Assembly (NCBI GenBank): GCA_002700095.1 | Contig: PACL01000049.1 | Span: 1 to 36,198, forward strand | Direction of reading: 5' to 3' | Source: Fulvimarina sp. | Lineage (GTDB): Bacteria > Pseudomonadota > Alphaproteobacteria > Rhizobiales > Rhizobiaceae | Length of the DNA stretch: 36,198 bases | Part shown: positions 1 to 11,063 of the stretch, piece by piece | How positions within the stretch are numbered: position 1 is the first letter of the stretch | How the letters are laid out: the number at the start of each line of letters is the position of its first letter | Position numbers and translations under genes: made by a program | Notes under the pieces: generated by a model | Told to the model about the DNA's origin: nothing | Database searches by the model: none | What the model saw: only the letters and a program-made list of their open reading frames with translations

Positions 1-494
1 GGCCGCCTTCGCCGCGACCTTCAAACCGCGACGGGCTCCGGCGCTGCACTCGATGGATGGCTCCGCGCCGAAGCCCGTCGCATACCCTGCCCATCAGGGA
101 ACCAAAAACGCCGGAAACGAACTCCCGGCTGGATAAAACTTGGGGGCAACGTCAGGAGGGAAGGACAGTGCGAGGTGAATCATCGTCGTCCTTGAAAAAT
201 TACGGGTTCGGCGCTGTCCGCAGCAGCAGCAGCGTCCGCCAACCGGTTCGGTGATGGCGGCGGCGATCAGCGGCACGGGGAAGAGGTGGCGGGGCGGATG
301 CGACAGGGACCTGGCGTTCGCTATTGCCGAACCGGTTCACACGTCGCTCACCCACACGGACGTGAGTAGCGGCTGGCACCGCGCGGCGGCAGGGTCGGAA
401 TCTACTCAGACGCGGGGTTTGCGGCTTGATCGCGCGGCAGCCGGATTTGATTCGGTCGGCTGGATGGCCGATCCCATTTCAACTGCGGTCCTCA
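1..494. other. Leading stretch without a supported gene
   Basis: No reading frame here has a convincing start, ribosome site or recognisable protein. Frames 1 and 2 are open from the window edge for 130-200 nt, so the 3' end of a plus-strand gene could be present, but I cannot identify one. The 8-bp palindrome AACCGGTT occurs twice (241-248 and 330-337), with similar flanks. This stretch lies downstream of the minus-strand metal ATPase, and I see no clear terminator for that gene. Confidence 0.5.
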
Positions 495-2369
495 TCACGG
501 ACGCAGGGCGCGCAACGCGTTGAGGATGACGGCGACGTCGATCGCCTCCTGAAGGAGCGCCCCCTGAACCGGCGGGAGGTAACCGAGAGCGGCCACGACC
601 ATTGCGATGCCGGAAAGCCCGATCCCGGCGAAAACGCTCTGGAGTGCGATCCGCCGCGAACGCTGGGCAATCGCCATCGCATCGCCGAGCCCCTCGATAC
701 TGTCGCGCAGGAGGATCACGTCGGCCGCCTCCGCCGAAGCGGCTGCTCCCTTGGCGCCCATGGCGATGCCGAGATTGGCGGCCACCAGCGCCGGAGCGTC
801 GTTGACACCGTCACCGACCATCATCACGGGTGCGCGCTGTTTTTCGCGCAGGACGAGGGCGATCTTGTCCTCCGGCACCAGGTCCGCATCGATTTCGTCG
901 AGCCCGAGGTGGGCTGTGATTTCAAGCGCAACGTCCCGGCGGTCGCCAGTGGCGAGAACAATCCGGCTGACGCCCAGCTTTCGCAAACGCGCCAAAGTCG
1001 CGGCGACATCCGAGCGAAGCGCGTCGCGCATCAGAACGAGGCCGGCGAAGGCGCCATCGACGGAAAGGGCGACGGTCATCGCGCCCTTCGGGACAGCGGC
1101 AACGAGCGCCGAACGATCATCCTCCGACATGTTCTGCGAAACAAATGCCTTGCCGCCGACACGGACGAGCCGCCCGGCAACGCGGCCCTCGACGCCCTCG
1201 CCTGCGACCTCCCGCGTCTCCTTCGGCAGTTCGAGGACCAAGTCCCGTTCGATCGCAGCAGTGACGACGGCCTTGGCGACGGCATGCTGCGATGCCTGAT
1301 CCAGGCTGGCAGCGAGCCGCAGGACTTCCAGCTCGGTCCAGCCATTGCCGGCAACGATCCGCCAGACGCTGGCGGTGCCGTGGGTCAGCGTTCCGGTCTT
1401 GTCGACGACGAGAGTTTTGATGCGGCCCAGGGTCTCGAGGGCAGCGCCACCCTTGACGAGCACGCCGGCTTGCGCCGCCCGCGAGATGCCTGCGACGATG
1501 GCGACGGGGACGGCGAGGATCAGTGGGCACGGCGTTGCGACGACGAGGACGGCGACGGCGCGGACAGGGTCGCCGGAGATCCACCAGGCAAGCGCCGACA
1601 GGCCGAGCGTCGCCGCCATGAAGCCGAGGGCATAGCGATCTGCCAGCCGGGTCATCGGCGCCTGGGATTTCGTCGCCTCCTCGACGAGCCGCACGATACC
1701 GGCATAGGTGCTGCGAGCGGCCGGCTCGCTGGCCACGAGATCGAATGCGGCGCCGACATTGGTCGAGCCGCTCATCACGGCATCCCCGTCCCGCCGTGTC
1801 ACCGGCAGTGACTCCCCCGTCAGCGGCGCCTCGTCGAGCAGCGCCGAGCCCGACACGATCCCATCGACGGACAGGACGTCGCCGAGACGGACCAGCAGCC
1901 GGTCGCCCGTGGCGACCTCCGAGATCGGGATCGTCGTCAGGGTCTCGCCCGAATATCGGGCAGCGTTGCGCGGAACGCGGTCGAGGAGTGCGTTCATTTC
2001 CCGGCTGGCACGGCCTGCGGCGTAGGCCTCCAGCGCCTGGCCGCTGGCATACATCAGCGCCACGACCGCCGCCGCCAGCGTCTCACCGACGAGAAGCGCC
2101 GCCGTCATTGACAGGGCCGCGACGAGATCCAGCCCGACATCGCCCTTACGCAGGCTGGCGACGATTTCCCACAAAAGGATGCCGAGGACCGGCAGGACAC
2201 CCAGGGTCCACAGGATGTCGGCCAGATCAGGCTGGCCCGTCAGCCATGCAATCGCGCCGAAGGCGAGGCCAGCCACGGCACAGCCGATCGGAAACTGCGC
2301 GCTCAGGATCGTTGCCAGCTTGCTGCGGCCTGCGTCTTCGGCATGCCCGACATGTGATGTTGCGGCCAT
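495..2369 (-). CDS. P1B-type heavy-metal-translocating ATPase (TPCP type)
   Basis: This is a 624-residue inner-membrane P-type ATPase that pumps a transition metal ion using ATP. Visible motifs are TGES (184-187, actuator), TPCP (279-282, transport site in a membrane helix), DKTGTLT (323-329, phosphorylated Asp323) and GDGVND (519-524, hinge). There is no N-terminal CxxC metal-binding domain. A TPCP transport site is the signature reported for the P1B-5 (Nia-like, Ni/Fe) subgroup rather than the CPC copper or zinc pumps, so substrate assignment is inference. The usual HP dipeptide of the nucleotide domain reads His362-Ala363. I place the start at 2369 because GGGGAGG lies just upstream; the open frame continues to 2591 without support. 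The gene is divergent from the phosphoketolase operon and shares an upstream element with it. Confidence 0.93.
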   Translation of the reverse strand: MAATSHVGHAEDAGRSKLATILSAQFPIGCAVAGLAFGAIAWLTGQPDLADILWTLGVLPVLGILLWEIVASLRKGDVGLDLVAALSMTAALLVGETLAAAVVALMYASGQALEAYAAGRASREMNALLDRVPRNAARYSGETLTTIPISEVATGDRLLVRLGDVLSVDGIVSGSALLDEAPLTGESLPVTRRDGDAVMSGSTNVGAAFDLVASEPAARSTYAGIVRLVEEATKSQAPMTRLADRYALGFMAATLGLSALAWWISGDPVRAVAVLVVATPCPLILAVPVAIVAGISRAAQAGVLVKGGAALETLGRIKTLVVDKTGTLTHGTASVWRIVAGNGWTELEVLRLAASLDQASQHAVAKAVVTAAIERDLVLELPKETREVAGEGVEGRVAGRLVRVGGKAFVSQNMSEDDRSALVAAVPKGAMTVALSVDGAFAGLVLMRDALRSDVAATLARLRKLGVSRIVLATGDRRDVALEITAHLGLDEIDADLVPEDKIALVLREKQRAPVMMVGDGVNDAPALVAANLGIAMGAKGAAASAEAADVILLRDSIEGLGDAMAIAQRSRRIALQSVFAGIGLSGIAMVVAALGYLPPVQGALLQEAIDVAVILNALRALRP

Positions 2370-2507
2370 GGATCGCCTCCCCGAAATGTCATGCATGCGA
2401 GAACCGGCGCTGGTTCTGCACCAGCGGCTGATAAGACCGTGAAGGCCAAGGCATTCGCGCGCGAACGCCCGCGTCGTCTTTGCTCCTACGAAGCCTGCAG
2501 ACATGGC

Positions 2508-2527
2508 GGGAGGGTCGGAAACTACCC
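2508..2527 (-). promoter_or_regulatory. Copy A of shared element GTAGTTTCCGA (metal ATPase)
   Basis: On the minus strand this reads GGGTAGTTTCCGA followed by CCCTCCC, and fits the extended form GTAGTTTCCGANCCTCYC. It points toward the metal ATPase gene, with 145 nt between the core and the start codon at 2369. The core matches copies upstream of the phosphoketolase, acetate kinase and SHOCT/N-ATPase units. A role as an activator site is inference from position and recurrence. Confidence 0.6.
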
Positions 2528-2631
2528 GGTCAAGCGAGGAACAGGACGCACGATCGCGAGAGCCAGGCGCTTTTGGGCGAACATTCGCCATGCTGGACCC
2601 GCTGCAACCTCCCTCGCCCTCCTTCCGTCAT

Positions 2632-2644
2632 GGGTAGTTTCCGA
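2632..2644 (+). promoter_or_regulatory. Copy B of shared element GTAGTTTCCGA (phosphoketolase)
   Basis: This copy reads GGGTAGTTTCCGA and lies 143 nt before the phosphoketolase start. Including the preceding CAT it is a 16-mer identical to copy D at 8309-8324. Starting 24 nt after the core is GGCTAT (2669-2674), inside the 8-mer ACGGCTAT that copy D also has at nearly the same distance. If GGCTAT is a -10 box, the element would sit near -42, suiting a class II activator. Confidence 0.6.
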
Positions 2645-2787
2645 AGCTGCCGATGCCGGTTGCGAGACGGCTATGGTCCGGCTCCAAGGAATTCTTTCGC
2701 AGCGCCGCACCCAACGGCAACCTTCGCGCGCAGGCCATGTCCGCGCCGCACGATCGAACCTGACATAACCTAAAAGGGGCCAAGCCC

Positions 2788-5208
2788 ATGGATGATGCAC
2801 GCACGCTGAGGCGCGAGCCTGAAGCCACCGATGTCGCAAAGCCCAACACGCCGAAGAAGCCGACGCTGCGGCCCGAGGAATTACACCGGATCAACGCCTA
2901 CTGGCGCGCCGCCAACTACGTTTCGGTCGGGCAGATGTATCTCTACGACAATCCGCTGCTGCGCGAGCCGCTGACGATGGCGCACGTGAAGCCTCTGGTC
3001 GTCAGCCACTGGGGCACGACGCCGGGACAGAACTTCATCTACGTCCACCTCAACCGGATCATCAAGAACGACGATCTCGACATGATCTACGTCTCCGGCC
3101 CCGGCCATGGCGGCCCCGCCCTTGTCGGCAACGTCTATCTCGAGGGCACCTGGAGCGAGGTCTATCCCGACGTCGCCGAGGACGAGGCCGGGCTGAAGAA
3201 GCTGTTCAAGCAGTTCTCTTTTCCGGGCGGCATCTCCAGCCATGTCGCCCCGACGACGCCGGGATCGATCCATGAGGGCGGCGAGCTCGGCTATTCTCTC
3301 AGCCATGCCTTCGGCGCCGTCTTCGACAATCCGGAGCTGATCGTCGCCTGCGTCGTCGGCGATGGCGAAGCCGAGACCGGCCCGCTGGCGACGGCCTGGC
3401 ACTCCAACAAGTTTCTCGATCCGATCACCGACGGCGTCGTGCTGCCGATCCTTCACCTCAACGGCTACAAGATTTCCAACCCGACTCTTTTCGCGCGGAT
3501 CGGGCGCGACGAGCTGGAGCAGTTTTTTCGGGGCTGCGGCTGGACGCCGTATTTCGTCGAGGGCGACAATCCCGAGTTGATGCACGAGCAGATGGCCACC
3601 GTCCTAGACGCGGCCATCGCCGCCATCAAGCGGTTCCAGGCTGCTGCCCGCAGTGGCGAGACCACCACGCGGCCGCGGCCACCGATGATCGTGCTGAGAT
3701 CCCCCAAGGGTTGGACCGGGCCGAAATTCGTCGATGGGCTTCCCGTCGAGGGCACGTTCCGCTCCCATCAGGTGCCGCTGCTGGTCAACGACAAACACCC
3801 CGAGCACCTCGCAGAGCTTGAAAGCTGGATGAAGAGCTACCGGCCCGAGGAACTGTTCGACGAAAGCGGGCGACTGATCGGCGAGCTCGCCGAGCTGGCG
3901 CCGAAGGGCGACCGGCGCATGGGTGCCAATCCCCACGCGAATGGCGGACTGCTGCTCCATGATCTCGTCATGCCCGACTTCCGCGTCCATGCCGTCGACG
4001 TACCCTCCCCGGGCGCCGTCGAGGCGCAGGACACGAAGGTGCTTGGCCAGTTCTTCCGGGATGTCATCGAGCTGAACCCGAACGATTTCCGGATCTTCGG
4101 CCCGGACGAGACCCTGTCGAACCAGCTTGGCGCCGTCTTCGAGGTGACCGATCGGCAGTGGGATGCGGAACGGGTCGCCAATGACGAGTTCCTGGCACCC
4201 GCCGGCCGTGTCGTCGATTCCATGCTCAGCGAGCATCAGTGCCAGGGCTGGCTGGAAGGCTATCTCCTGACCGGCAGGCACGGGCTGTTCAACAGCTACG
4301 AAGCCTTCATCCGCATCGTCGATTCCATGGTCAGCCAGCATGCCAAATGGTTGAAGGTGACGAACGAACTGCCTTGGCGCCGCAAGATCGCCTCGCTGAA
4401 CTATCTCCTGGCGTCGCATGTCTGGCAGCAGGACCACAACGGCTTCACCCATCAGGATCCGGGCTTCCTCGATCACGTCATCAACAAAAAGGCCGACATC
4501 GTCCGCGCCTATCTGCCGCCGGACGCCAACTGCCTGCTTTCGACCTTCGACCACTGCCTGCGCAGCCGGCATTACATCAACGTCGTCGTCGCGGGAAAGC
4601 ATGCGCTGCCGCAATGGCTGACCATGGACGAAGCGGTCATTCATTGCACGGAAGGCCTCGGCATCTGGCAATGGGCGAGCAACGATCAGGATAGCGAGCT
4701 GGACGTGGTGATGGCCTGTTGCGGGGATACGCCGACGCTGGAGGTGCTCGCCGCCGTGTCGATCCTGCGCGAGCACCTGCCGGATCTGAAGATCCGGGTG
4801 ATCAACGTCGTCGATCTGATGCGGCTGCAATCGTCAAGCGAACATCCGCATGGGCTCTCCGAAGCCGACTACGACAGCCTCTTCACCACCGACAAACCCA
4901 TCGTCTTCGGCTTCCACGGCTATGCCTCGCTGATCCACCAGCTCACCTATCGCCGCACCAACCGCAATCTGCATGTGCGCGGCTACAAGGAAGAGGGCAC
5001 GATCACCACTGCCTTCGACATGCGGGTCCAGAACAATCTCGACCGCTACCATCTCGCCGAAGTCGTCGTCGATTGCCTGCCGCATCTCGGCAGCCGGGCC
5101 GCATTCTTGAAGCAGATCGTCAAAGACCGGCTGGTCGAACACAAGCTCTACATCGACGAGCACGGCGAGGACATGCCGGAGGTGCGCAACTGGAAATGGG
5201 GTGCGTGA
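2788..5208 (+). CDS. xfp: Phosphoketolase (xylulose-5-P / fructose-6-P)
   Basis: This 806-residue thiamine-diphosphate enzyme splits xylulose-5-phosphate or fructose-6-phosphate with inorganic phosphate, giving acetyl phosphate plus glyceraldehyde-3-phosphate or erythrose-4-phosphate. Family marks include SGPGHGGP (103-110) and the ThDP/Mg motif GDGEAETGP (191-199). Length matches the family (about 790-830). The first 30 residues are a charged, poorly conserved leader. The stop at 5206-5208 is one base before the aldolase start, so xfp, aldolase and phosphatase form one operon. Acetyl phosphate can be used directly by the acetate kinase encoded at 7008. Substrate preference between the two sugars cannot be read from the sequence by eye. 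Confidence 0.96.
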   Translation: MDDARTLRREPEATDVAKPNTPKKPTLRPEELHRINAYWRAANYVSVGQMYLYDNPLLREPLTMAHVKPLVVSHWGTTPGQNFIYVHLNRIIKNDDLDMIYVSGPGHGGPALVGNVYLEGTWSEVYPDVAEDEAGLKKLFKQFSFPGGISSHVAPTTPGSIHEGGELGYSLSHAFGAVFDNPELIVACVVGDGEAETGPLATAWHSNKFLDPITDGVVLPILHLNGYKISNPTLFARIGRDELEQFFRGCGWTPYFVEGDNPELMHEQMATVLDAAIAAIKRFQAAARSGETTTRPRPPMIVLRSPKGWTGPKFVDGLPVEGTFRSHQVPLLVNDKHPEHLAELESWMKSYRPEELFDESGRLIGELAELAPKGDRRMGANPHANGGLLLHDLVMPDFRVHAVDVPSPGAVEAQDTKVLGQFFRDVIELNPNDFRIFGPDETLSNQLGAVFEVTDRQWDAERVANDEFLAPAGRVVDSMLSEHQCQGWLEGYLLTGRHGLFNSYEAFIRIVDSMVSQHAKWLKVTNELPWRRKIASLNYLLASHVWQQDHNGFTHQDPGFLDHVINKKADIVRAYLPPDANCLLSTFDHCLRSRHYINVVVAGKHALPQWLTMDEAVIHCTEGLGIWQWASNDQDSELDVVMACCGDTPTLEVLAAVSILREHLPDLKIRVINVVDLMRLQSSSEHPHGLSEADYDSLFTTDKPIVFGFHGYASLIHQLTYRRTNRNLHVRGYKEEGTITTAFDMRVQNNLDRYHLAEVVVDCLPHLGSRAAFLKQIVKDRLVEHKLYIDEHGEDMPEVRNWKWGA

Positions 5209-5209
5209 C

Positions 5210-6241
5210 ATGAACGCAGCGGAGCTCGCCGAGACCGCCCGCCAGCTGGTGGGTGCCGGCAAGGGCTTGCTCGCAATGGACGAGAGCAACGGCACCTGCA
5301 ACAAGCGCTTCGCCGCCCTTGGGATCGGCCAGACCGAGGAGAAGCGACGCGCCTATCGCAAGTTGCTGATCACCACGCCCAGGCTTGCCGAGAGCATCAG
5401 CGGCGTCATTCTCTATGACGAGACGATACGCCAGAAGACGACGGACGGAACACCCTTCCTCGCGGTGCTGGAAAAGGCCGGGATCCTGCCTGGCATCAAG
5501 GTAGATATTGGGGCGAAGGCGATGGCCGGCCATCCCGGCGAGAAGATCACCGAAGGCCTCGACGGATTGCGCGAGCGGCTTGCGGCCTATGCCGGGATGG
5601 GCGCGCGCTTCGCCAAATGGCGGGCGGTGATCAATCTGGGGGATGACCACCCCAGCCGGGCATGTATCGCCGCCAATGCCCAGGCGCTCGCCCGCTATGC
5701 CGCGCTGTGTCAGGAAGCCGGTATCGTACCGATCGTCGAGCCGGAGATTCTGATGGCCGGCGATCACACGCTGGAGCGATGCCGGGAGGTGACGGAAGAA
5801 ACGCTGCATGCCGTCTTCGACCACCTTTATGAACAGGGCGTCTTGCTGGAAGGGATCATCCTGAAGCCCAACATGGTGCTTCCGGGCCTCGGCTATTCGC
5901 AGCAGGAGAGCCTCGACGGCGTGGCCGAGGCGACGTTGACGACGCTGCTGAGGGTCGTTCCCGCCGCCGTTGCCGGCATCGCGTTCCTGTCGGGCGGGCA
6001 GTCGGCGGACCTTGCAACCGCCCGCCTCGACGCCATCAATCGTCTGGCGAGGGCACCGGGGTCGCATCTGCCCTGGCCGCTGGTGTTCTCCTTCGGCCGC
6101 GCCATCCAGCAGCCGGCGCTGACGGTCTGGCAGGGTGACGACAGCTGCGTTGCGGCGGCACAGAAGCTGCTCATCCAGCGTGTCCGCTGCGATCGCGCCG
6201 CACTGACGGGCGAATACGAAGCTGCGATGGAGCACACATGA
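5210..6241 (+). CDS. Class I fructose-bisphosphate aldolase
   Basis: This 343-residue protein is a Schiff-base (metal-independent) aldolase that interconverts fructose-1,6-bisphosphate with dihydroxyacetone phosphate and glyceraldehyde-3-phosphate. It has the family opening GKGLLAMDES (17-26) and the lysine motif ILKPNMV, with Lys219 as the likely Schiff-base residue. I chose the ATG at 5210, one base after the xfp stop, over a GTG at 5201 inside xfp. The stop overlaps the next start (ATGA, 6238-6241), showing translational coupling. In this operon it could feed or drain the triose phosphates made by phosphoketolase. Confidence 0.95.
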   Translation: MNAAELAETARQLVGAGKGLLAMDESNGTCNKRFAALGIGQTEEKRRAYRKLLITTPRLAESISGVILYDETIRQKTTDGTPFLAVLEKAGILPGIKVDIGAKAMAGHPGEKITEGLDGLRERLAAYAGMGARFAKWRAVINLGDDHPSRACIAANAQALARYAALCQEAGIVPIVEPEILMAGDHTLERCREVTEETLHAVFDHLYEQGVLLEGIILKPNMVLPGLGYSQQESLDGVAEATLTTLLRVVPAAVAGIAFLSGGQSADLATARLDAINRLARAPGSHLPWPLVFSFGRAIQQPALTVWQGDDSCVAAAQKLLIQRVRCDRAALTGEYEAAMEHT

Positions 6242-6855
6242 CCCCTGCCCCACAGCCGCCGCTGAACCTTTATCTGATCCGCCACGGCGAGACGGAATGG
6301 TCGCTCTCGGGCCAGCACACCGGCACGAGCGACATTGCGCTCACCGCCCGGGGCGAGGACGAGGCACGGGCGCTGATCCCATGGCTCAGGCAGGTCCAGT
6401 TCTCCCGCGTCCTGACAAGTCCGCGCCAGAGGGCGAGACGAACCTGCGATCTCGCCGGGCTCGGCGAATTGGCTGAAATCGATCTCGACCTCGCCGAATG
6501 GAACTATGGCGACTACGAGGGAAAGCGCAGCGCCGAGATACATGAGGGGCGGCCGGACTGGGAGATCTTTCGCTACGGTTGCCCCAATGGCGAATTGCCG
6601 GCGGACATTACCTTTCGCGCCGATCGCCTGATCCGACGGCTCACCGGAATGAGCGGCAACGTCGCATTGTTCTCGCACGGCCATTTCAGCCGGGTGCTGG
6701 CAACGAGATGGATCGGATTGCCGGTCCTCGAAGGGCAGCATTTCTCGCTCGCAACGGCGTCGCTCAACATTCTCGGCACCAGTCCGTCGCATCCGGACGT
6801 CCGGGTGATAGCGCTTTGGAATGCCACTCCAGCGATGTTTACCGAAAGCATCTGA
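6238..6855 (+). CDS. Histidine phosphatase family protein (phosphoglycerate-mutase-like)
   Basis: This 205-residue protein has the catalytic motif LIRHGETEW, with His16 as the phosphorylated residue. It continues with TGTSDIALTARG, an SPRQRARRT arginine motif and a second histidine in FSHGHFSRV, the order seen in the 2H-phosphatase/dPGM superfamily. It is the third gene of the xfp operon and overlaps the aldolase stop by 4 nt. Family members range from cofactor-dependent phosphoglycerate mutase to sugar-phosphate phosphatases. At 205 residues, with fructose-bisphosphate neighbours, a phosphatase acting on a sugar phosphate is as likely as a mutase, so no symbol is given. Confidence 0.88.
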   Translation: MTPAPQPPLNLYLIRHGETEWSLSGQHTGTSDIALTARGEDEARALIPWLRQVQFSRVLTSPRQRARRTCDLAGLGELAEIDLDLAEWNYGDYEGKRSAEIHEGRPDWEIFRYGCPNGELPADITFRADRLIRRLTGMSGNVALFSHGHFSRVLATRWIGLPVLEGQHFSLATASLNILGTSPSHPDVRVIALWNATPAMFTESI

Positions 6856-6905
6856 CGCGGTCGAGGAATGGCCCGCCTCCGCCGGCCACGGCATGCAAGG
6901 GGTCT

Positions 6906-6925
6906 GAGTAGTTTCCGATCCTCTC
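6906..6925 (+). promoter_or_regulatory. Copy C of shared element GTAGTTTCCGA (acetate kinase)
   Basis: This copy reads GAGTAGTTTCCGA then TCCTCTC. It has one mismatch to the 13-mer but keeps the 11-base core and the extended CCTCYC. It lies in the gap after the phosphatase gene, 89 nt before the acetate kinase start. A possible -10 box, CGATAC, starts 23 nt downstream, but is weaker than in copies B and D. Its presence suggests acetate kinase has its own promoter as well as possible read-through from xfp. Confidence 0.55.
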
Positions 6926-7007
6926 CCGTCCAAGCGCAGACCGATACTCTCCCGCCAGACGGGCGACAGGCCGTCGACACGGCGAGGCCAGCACTCGGAT
7001 CGCCACG

Positions 7008-8249
7008 GTGCCTGTCGCCGCGTTTCTCCGAACGAAGGGCGAGACCATCGAAACACCAGGCCCCGCCTGCATCCTGACCATCAATGGCGGTTCGTCGAGC
7101 ATCAAGTTCGCCCTGTTCGACGTCTCAAACCCGCCTCGGCGGCTGCTTCGGGGGTCAATCGACCGGATCGGTCAGCCGGACGCCGCCTTGCGGGTGGAGG
7201 CCACGGCGACGTCGCCCGCCATATCCGAGAGCGTCGACGCAGCGGACTATGGCGCGGCTATCGATACCCTCATCGCCACTGTTGCGACCGATGAAGCGGC
7301 ACGCAGTGTTGTCGCCATCGGCCATCGCGTCGTCCACGGCGGCCCCAGATACGCGGCGCCCCAGCGCCTCACCAAAGAGGTGATCGGGGATTTACGGATC
7401 CTCAGCGCCTTCGATCCCGAACATCTGCCGCAGGAGATCCGGCTGATCGAGGCCTTCGCCGAGCACTTTCCGGGCATTCCGCAGATCGCCTGCTTCGACA
7501 CCGCCTTTCACCACGACATGCCGGCCGTCGCGCAGTTGTTGCCGATCCCCCGGCGCTATCAGGCACAGGGGTTGCGGCGCTACGGCTTTCACGGCCTGTC
7601 CTACGCCTATCTGATCGAGGAACTCGGCCGTATTGCCGGGCGGGAGGCCGCAAACGGCCGTGTCATCCTCGCCCATCTCGGCAGCGGCGCCAGTCTCGCG
7701 GCGGTACGAGGGGGAAAATCCATCGACACCAGCATGGGGCTGACACCGGCGGCGGGCATTCCCATGAGCACCCGGTCCGGCGATCTCGATCCCGGACTGA
7801 TGGGCCATCTGGCACGCACCGAAAGAATGACGCCGGCTGCCTTCACCAAGATGGTCAACTTCGAGTCCGGCCTGCTCGGTATCTCCGAAACAAGCGCCGA
7901 CATGCACGAGCTGGTGGATCGCGAGGCGCACGACCCGCGCGACGCCGAGGCCGTGGCGCTGTTCTGCTACGAGGCCAAAAAATGCATCGGCGCCTATGCC
8001 GCTGCCCTCGGTGGAATGGACACGCTGGTCTTCTCCGGCGGCATTGGCGAGAACGCGCCGACCATCCGCGCCCGCATCTGCGAGGGTCTCGGCTTTCTCG
8101 GCATCGCGATCGACCCGGAGCGCAACGAGCAAGGGGCGGCGCTGATTTCGCCAGATTCGGGCGCCGTCGCCGTGCGTGTCATCGCGACCGACGAGGAGTC
8201 GATGATCGCAAAATCCGTTCAAACGGTCATCTATTCCGGGAGTCGCTGA
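7008..8249 (+). CDS. ackA: Acetate kinase
   Basis: This 413-residue enzyme transfers phosphate from acetyl phosphate to ADP, giving acetate and ATP. The N-terminal phosphate motif NGGSSSIKF (about 26-34) replaces the usual NxGSSSxK form by one glycine. YGFHGLSY, LAHLGSGAS and FSGGIGENA are all present, covering both halves of the ASKHA fold. The start is a GTG at 7008; no ATG gives a full N-terminus before the phosphate motif, and the first 20 residues are a non-conserved leader. No phosphotransacetylase gene is visible in the window, so acetyl phosphate from phosphoketolase is the likely substrate source. Confidence 0.96.
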   Translation: MPVAAFLRTKGETIETPGPACILTINGGSSSIKFALFDVSNPPRRLLRGSIDRIGQPDAALRVEATATSPAISESVDAADYGAAIDTLIATVATDEAARSVVAIGHRVVHGGPRYAAPQRLTKEVIGDLRILSAFDPEHLPQEIRLIEAFAEHFPGIPQIACFDTAFHHDMPAVAQLLPIPRRYQAQGLRRYGFHGLSYAYLIEELGRIAGREAANGRVILAHLGSGASLAAVRGGKSIDTSMGLTPAAGIPMSTRSGDLDPGLMGHLARTERMTPAAFTKMVNFESGLLGISETSADMHELVDREAHDPRDAEAVALFCYEAKKCIGAYAAALGGMDTLVFSGGIGENAPTIRARICEGLGFLGIAIDPERNEQGAALISPDSGAVAVRVIATDEESMIAKSVQTVIYSGSR

Positions 8250-8311
8250 AGGCGTCCCTTTCACGCGAGCGCTTGGATCTTGGGGCGGATTCCGCAGACG
8301 CCACGGAGCAT

Positions 8312-8331
8312 GGGTAGTTTCCGAGCCTCTC
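8312..8331 (+). promoter_or_regulatory. Copy D of shared element GTAGTTTCCGA (SHOCT / N-ATPase unit)
   Basis: This copy reads GGGTAGTTTCCGA followed by GCCTCTC and matches the extended form exactly. It lies 111 nt before the SHOCT-domain gene at 8436 and has GGCTAT (8348-8353) starting 23 nt after the core. The 16-mer including the preceding CAT is identical to copy B at 2629-2644. Confidence 0.6.
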
Positions 8332-8435
8332 GCCCCTCGCCCATCACGGCTATCATGATCGAACATGCGCACGGGCCCGGCAGACGATAGCCGCCGGAGT
8401 GACCGGGCCGTCACGATACAATCCAAGGACATGTC

Positions 8436-10727
<2,292 letters not shown>

Positions 10728-10735
<8 letters not shown>

Positions 10736-11063
10736 GCCCACGCGCAAGCCAGACGCGCCGGACAGCGACTTCGCCGGACATGTCGGCAAACAGGCACGGC
10801 GCCGGCTGAAGGCGCAGAACAACCGGGAGTCAGGCGTCTGGTTCGGTCTCGGCATGATGGGCCTGATTGGCTGGTCGGTCGCGGTTCCGACACTCGCCGG
10901 CGCGGCACTCGGCCTGTGGGTCGACAGCCAGAACCCCGGCAGCCGCTCCTGGACGCTGGCGCTGCTCGTCGCCGGCCTGGTGCTCGGTTGCTGGAACGCC
11001 TGGCGCTGGGTTTCAGAACAGGACAGGGCGATGCGGGAGGACAGCAACGATGACCTTGCATGA
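10728..11063 (+). CDS. AtpI/AtpQ-like small membrane protein of N-ATPase
   Basis: This 111-residue protein has a charged N-terminus (DFAGHVGKQARRRLKAQ), then two hydrophobic helices (about 43-66 and 75-93) separated by a short loop with WVDSQNPG. This is the AtpI-like protein called AtpQ in N-ATPase operons. AtpI proteins help assemble the c-ring or carry Mg in F-ATPases; the exact role in N-ATPases is not settled. The start codon lies inside the epsilon gene, and the end overlaps atpR by 14 nt. Confidence 0.85.

Larger units (their letters stand above)
2370..2787. promoter_or_regulatory. Divergent promoter region, metal ATPase / phosphoketolase
   Basis: This 418-nt region has no supported gene and separates two divergent start codons. 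It carries two copies of the 13-mer GGGTAGTTTCCGA in opposite orientation, each pointing toward its gene and 143-145 nt from its start codon. The phosphoketolase start at 2788 is preceded by AAAAGGGG, a plausible ribosome site. Open frames crossing this region on both strands lack homology-like content, and I treat them as chance. Confidence 0.65.

Noticed and set aside
426..1811. Long plus-strand open frame of 461 codons
   Set aside because: It is antisense to the metal ATPase, whose motifs are unmistakable. The length is due to high GC.
2391..2839. Open frames on both strands in the divergent promoter region
   Set aside because: They have no ribosome site or family features, and overlap the regulatory elements and neighbouring gene starts.
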